From positions 50,163,013 to 50,227,012 of the forward strand of contig OZ024794.1 of NCBI GenBank assembly GCA_964017045.1: DNA of 64,000 nt, given 5' to 3'. The position numbers and the translations under genes were made by a program. Under the pieces are notes generated by a model that saw nothing but the letters and a program-made list of their open reading frames with translations, ran no database searches and was not told the origin of the DNA. The DNA comes from Omphiscola glabra. Lineage: Eukaryota > Mollusca > Gastropoda > Lymnaeidae. Below are positions 60,299 to 64,000 of this stretch, in pieces; the stretch's first letter is position 1, and each line of letters begins with the position of its first letter.

Positions 60299-60440
60299 GT
60301 CCTACACATAGTCGTACAGACCCGTGGCTCTTTATTAATTACTATAATATATATTTTTTACACGAGTTCACAAGTCACGCATGACAGCCTTTTCTAAAAA
60401 CTCAGAATTATTCATATAACACATGTGGATACACCAGAAG

Positions 60441-61425
60441 AAAAATATATGTAAAGATAATACAATAATAAATGAATTGCCGAAGCTGTGTCTCTTGATT
60501 CACAGCATTTGAAAGAAATTCACAGAACTGTGGAGCATTGTTTGGATTTTCAATAACTCCTGAATTATTATAAAATAAACTTCACTGTTTGATAAGTTGA
60601 CATATTGGTTTCCATTTTTTAAAGAATGTATTTAATGCTTAAATTATGTCTCATTTGTTATTATTTTCACTCTTTTTCTCTGTGACTATGTCACAACTTG
60701 TATGAAATATAATTATCTTTCTCATAATAAACTCGATTGTGATGCATTTTTGTAACTTTTAATTTCATTTTTGTTTAAAATGTTGACACCTTTAAATATA
60801 AGGTATAACCAAACGTATTATGAGCCAAATCAAAACGAAGTTATGCTTAGGGGTACCTATTATAGTTTTTCTCCCGGGATACTGGGATCCCGCACGATTT
60901 CTTTTAATGTAATGACTTCACGGCATTTTGCCCATCCCGGTAAATCAAGGGTACACACTTTTAGAATACAATATTCTGGGTTTTAAAAAAATAATTCAAC
61001 AGGTCACAATCGTCGCTATAAGACAAGACCTGTACAGTCCAGTTACCGGCGCTGAATGACTAAGCTCATCATCTCTAACACACAGGTTCTCAAGCGTTTC
61101 AATTAACGACCACATTGTCCACATTCATATATATAAGCAAAGTGTCCTTATTACCACGATATATTGGGAGAAAAATGTCTTTTAAAAAGGGTAATTTAAT
61201 GGCCAAGTCACCTTGTTACAAGTTGTTAGCAAAATTTGCTTGTTAATATTTAGTGATGGATTCTAAACTAGAATGAACGACCTGCCGAGAATGCGAAACT
61301 CATCGAGTGTTGATGTTTTATTTTTCTATAGGCGGTTATTTCCAACTTTGGTTAGCACGCATACTATAAGTTCGCCATTCATTTCTATGAGCAACTAACC
61401 AACCTCTTGCAACAACACCGATACC
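60441..61425. other. AT-rich sequence without identified feature
   Basis: ACAGGTTCTCAAGCGTTTCA at 61062 resembles a hAT left end, but no right end was found. No gene is recognised. Confidence 0.35.
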
Positions 61426-61429
61426 ATTA

Positions 61430-61525
61430 ATGTCGACTTGTGTGGGTCAGCTGCTGTAGACTAGTGTGGGTCAGCTGCTGTGGACCTGTGTAGGTCAGCT
61501 GCCGTGGACGTGTGTATTGGTCAGC
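61430..61525. repeat. Short minisatellite, GTGTGGGTCAGCTGCTGTAGA
   Basis: About four imperfect copies of GTGTGGGTCAGCTGCTGT. Confidence 0.85.
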
Positions 61526-62189
61526 TGCTTTACCGCTGCATATCTCATAGCACATAAACAGTTGTTGATTTTTAATTATAACTTTGTAAGTTGCATCATA
61601 ACTGTAAGTTGTGGTCTCTTAAGAAAACCAGCTGTGTGAAGTAAGGGTTATGAAATATGTAGCAGTATTATTTGCACGCGGTACTATTTATTTTTCGTCA
61701 ACTAAAAATACGCTATGTCTTTTTTCCCTCCAAAACTATAATTTAATTATAGATAATAACGTTACTAATAATTGATAAATTGCCCCAAAAAATCCAGTGG
61801 GGCGGTAGGTTATTTTGTTCGTTTGAGTAATGATATATTTTGTAAAAATAGGTATGTGCATGATATCAACAATTTTTGAAAGTCGTGATCTAAAGAGAGT
61901 TCAGTTTCTTCGCTATGCATAATGTACATGTTACAGTAGACAGTTTCTTCGCTACGCAGATGTACATGATACAGCAGACACGTAGAAAGGTCATAAAATG
62001 TTTTGTCTAATTATTATTGTTTTTTTGTTTTTTTTTGCGAATGTGACAAAGCGGTGCTTTTCTAACAAGTTAAATATTATGCGACCAAAGTGTTTACAGA
62101 ATGAGCTGGGCTTTGTTGAACCCACCCAGACGAGGCAAAAGACGTTCCAAGTAGAGAAATGAGATAAGTAAGCCACCGGGACTACTACT

Positions 62190-62348
62190 ATGTGGCAACT
62201 GTTTACCTTCACGGAGAACAACATTGTGTCAAGAGCTACTCTAGAAAGAAACGTATTGAGTCCGGAGAACCGCCTTGTCCTTCTCGGGGCCAAACTTCTC
62301 AACCGATTGGAATGGGGAGTCACTGAGGTAATAACTGACTTAGTTTAA
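62190..62348 (+). CDS. Short protein-like frame (52 codons), possible exon
   Basis: The frame contains MWQLFTFTENNIVSRATLER and PENRLVLLGAKLLNRLEWG. Composition is balanced and non-repetitive, unlike most ORFs here, with an amphipathic leucine-rich second half. A GTAATA at 62328 after GAG could be a splice donor. In the same frame a TAA lies immediately upstream (within 62169-62171), and no strong acceptor is seen. The other plus frame is also open over most of this stretch. No family is recognised. Confidence 0.2.
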   Translation: MWQLFTFTENNIVSRATLERNVLSPENRLVLLGAKLLNRLEWGVTEVITDLV

Positions 62349-62421
62349 AACTGTTACTGTAGACAGCGAGTGTGTCTCGTGTCTTCTTCTTGAAACGACA
62401 TTTCACTTGAACGTATTAGAC

Positions 62422-62931
62422 CAGTGATTCCCAAAGTCGTCTATATCGACCCCCCGGGGTCGACGACAACTTGCGAGGGGTCCACGTGAGTGAAAAAAAA
62501 ATTGGAGGGTCCATGAAATGAAAATTAGGGTCAACGATAGTGGTTCTCATGTAAGTATTATAGGTCATGACTTCTATTTTGGCATTCCATGAATGGAATA
62601 ATCCACATACACAGATGGTACCTATTTACTTACATAATATTAGCTTATAATATAAAGACATATATCTTCCTACATAAATTATAAAAGTACTTATGGAGTA
62701 AATATTTTAAAAACATAAATTTTCATGAAACGTGATGAAGAATCATATTAAAATTTAAGTTATTAGGTATAAATTTAAATCTTTCAAAGTGAGTAGCTCT
62801 ATACCGGCTGTCAAAAATACATTTGCAGTTAATGAATTTGCAAAAAAGCAATATCTGGTAAGTAAGGGGTCTATCGAAAACCGAAAAACATTGCAAGTGG
62901 TCAACAAGACAAAAAAGTTTGGGGACCTCTG
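62422..62931. mobile_element. Non-autonomous hAT element with exact target duplication
   Basis: The left end is CAGTGATTCCCAAAGT. The right end complement is CAGAGGTCCCCAAACT (12 of 16 match). TATTAGAC occurs at 62414-62421 and 62932-62939, an exact 8-bp duplication fitting nnnTAnnn. The left part has GACCCCCCGGGGTCGAC and GGGGTCCACGTGAGTG. The 510-bp interior has no intact transposase; a plus frame covers 62789-62931 but is not recognised. Confidence 0.88.
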
Positions 62932-62939
62932 TATTAGAC

Positions 62940-63150
62940 AAAGCGTGGGGGGAAGAAAGAGACATGACCGCAGACAGAGAGAGAGAGGGGGGAGAAATAC
63001 AGATAAAAACAGAGAGTCCGAGAGAAAAAAGACAGAGCGCAAGAGAGATCCGAGATCGTGTATAGATGATATAGGGGGAGAAAGATAGAGAGGAAGAGAG
63101 AATAGACAGAGAGTGTGAAAGTAAGGGGGGGGGGGAGAAAGAGAGATTCA
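62940..63150. repeat. GA-rich tract
   Basis: Runs of GAGAGA, GGGGGAGAAAGA and similar. It creates a highly charged spurious ORF. Confidence 0.85.
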
Positions 63151-63597
63151 GAAATATCTCCGCAAGACGGGAGACTTTCTGAGCTTGTTAATTCTAGGTC
63201 AATCCATTAAGTTTACGTAACAGAAACGAAATGTTACTGATCATCCCCCATGGATCGATATATTCAATTATAGATGATATTTTCCCACTATCACTGTCGT
63301 CTGCTCAGAGTACTGGTAAACGTGATGTTAGTCGAGGCTAGAGCTCGGAATCAAGTGTTCAAAGGATTAAGGGTAAAAAAAAAACGTCGGGAATTACAAC
63401 TTCAACTATGTAACGTTTTGGGCAAGAAAGGATTTTGTTGTGTGGGATTGGGATGTGTGTCTTTTCAAATGGCTGTTAAGATGATGTCCGAAAAAGTCAA
63501 ACTATTAACAATTTATAATCGTTGACAATTGTTGAATATAATAATATATGAAGAATTTCAAATCTTTTCATTCCGACTTTGTGACTATACAATGACC

Positions 63598-63765
63598 CAG
63601 AGGCGTTGCTAGAGTTAGTTTCACCCCGGGGCTGGCCAACAATTTTGCCGCCCCTTTCAACGGCAAAACTCAGTAGCAGACCGAAAATGCCGCCTTCTAC
63701 ATAAAGAAAAAAACTTCAGGGTCGATGTGGACTGCCCCACCCGCAACACCCTTGCCACGTCACTG
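63598..63765. mobile_element. MITE-like element with CAG(A/T)GGCGT ends
   Basis: The left end is CAGAGGCGTTGCTAGAG. The right end complement is CAGTGACGTGGCAAGGG, an imperfect inverted pair. The interior GCCGCCCC and AAATGCCGCC is shared with 3658-3800. Flanking octamers match only partly. Related in its ends to 25218-26193. Confidence 0.55.
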
Positions 63766-63814
63766 ACTTTACCATTTTCATAATTCTTTTAAGATGAGAG
63801 AAGATGCGATGGTT

Positions 63815-63970
63815 TTTATTGATCCAATTATTGGACATTTTTATTTAATTGACATGGTAGATATTGTTTTGATTCATATGACTGATATTGTTTTAATACA
63901 CTTGGTAGATATTGTTTTGAATTCACATGATAGATATTGTTTTGAATTCACATGATAGATATTTTGTTTT
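63815..63970. repeat. Minisatellite, about 29-bp unit
   Basis: Four to five copies of GATAGATATTGTTTTGAATT with CACATG, running close to the end of the window. Confidence 0.85.
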
Positions 63971-64000
63971 CAGTCTTGGAAGACCTCGTCTTAGTTTTTC

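Larger units (their letters stand above)
58683..60440 (+). mobile_element. Dispersed repeat D1, copy C, split by a hAT insertion
   Basis: The left part is 58683-58804 (CACCGGGTCCGGGTATTTTG, CAGACAGTCCTAC). The right part is 60299-60440 (CAGACCCGTGGCTCTTTATT, GAGTTCACAAGTCACGCATG, CACCAGAAGAAAAATATATG). The two halves join into one D1 copy when the insert is removed. Confidence 0.75.

Noticed and set aside
61991..62323. 110-codon minus ORF
   Set aside because: It lies opposite the better-composed plus frame, includes a poly-Lys stretch from a homopolymer, and has no recognised motif.

Overview
This is a eukaryotic, AT-rich, non-coding window. It has no operons, no convincing host gene and very few open frames outside tandem arrays. 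The transposon content points to a mollusc, most likely a freshwater heterobranch snail of the Biomphalaria/Bulinus/Lymnaea/Physa type. The grounds are several non-LTR retrotransposon C-termini of a kind I associate with gastropods, and three SPIN-like hAT miniature elements, a horizontally transferred family already reported from the pond snail Lymnaea stagnalis. Species assignment is an inference, not a reading.

Three kinds of sequence make up the window. (1) Transposable-element relics. LINE 3' ends lie at 75-330, 23759-24290, 24433-24822 (minus, 12-bp target duplication), 31051-31398, 34115-34361 (minus), 37430-37860 (minus) and 51750-53015 (minus, with reverse transcriptase). hAT-type elements lie at 25218-26193, 38759-38957, 43412-43773, 55636-55836, 56324-56509, 58805-60298 (transposase relic) and 62422-62931, most with 8-bp target duplications. 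A probable solo LTR with a primer-binding remnant is at 45321-45688. Several dispersed families have no obvious coding part (about 20800, 30541 and 58683; 26741 and 34951; 28195 and 45065; 7633). (2) Minisatellites in unusual number: more than 20 arrays with units of 12-72 bp. The largest are at 4171, 11493, 14055, 40105, 42635, 44010, 47090, 47925 and 50990. Some show higher-order structure, notably a 95-bp period built of five 19-mers at 11816-12195. (3) AT-rich filler with microsatellites and many C/G homopolymer runs of 10-24 bases.

Insertions are layered. A hAT element sits inside a dispersed repeat (58805), a LINE end inside another copy of that repeat (31051), a hAT element inside a minisatellite (43412), a dispersed repeat inside a hexamer array (28195), and a LINE end inside a microsatellite (34115). 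The most provocative signal is a dispersed repeat at 7633-8394 carrying two near-perfect heat-shock elements exactly 300 bp apart. Most long ORFs of the window are by-products of tandem arrays whose unit lacks stop codons. A few short protein-like frames (29040-29261 minus; 62190-62348 plus) remain unexplained.
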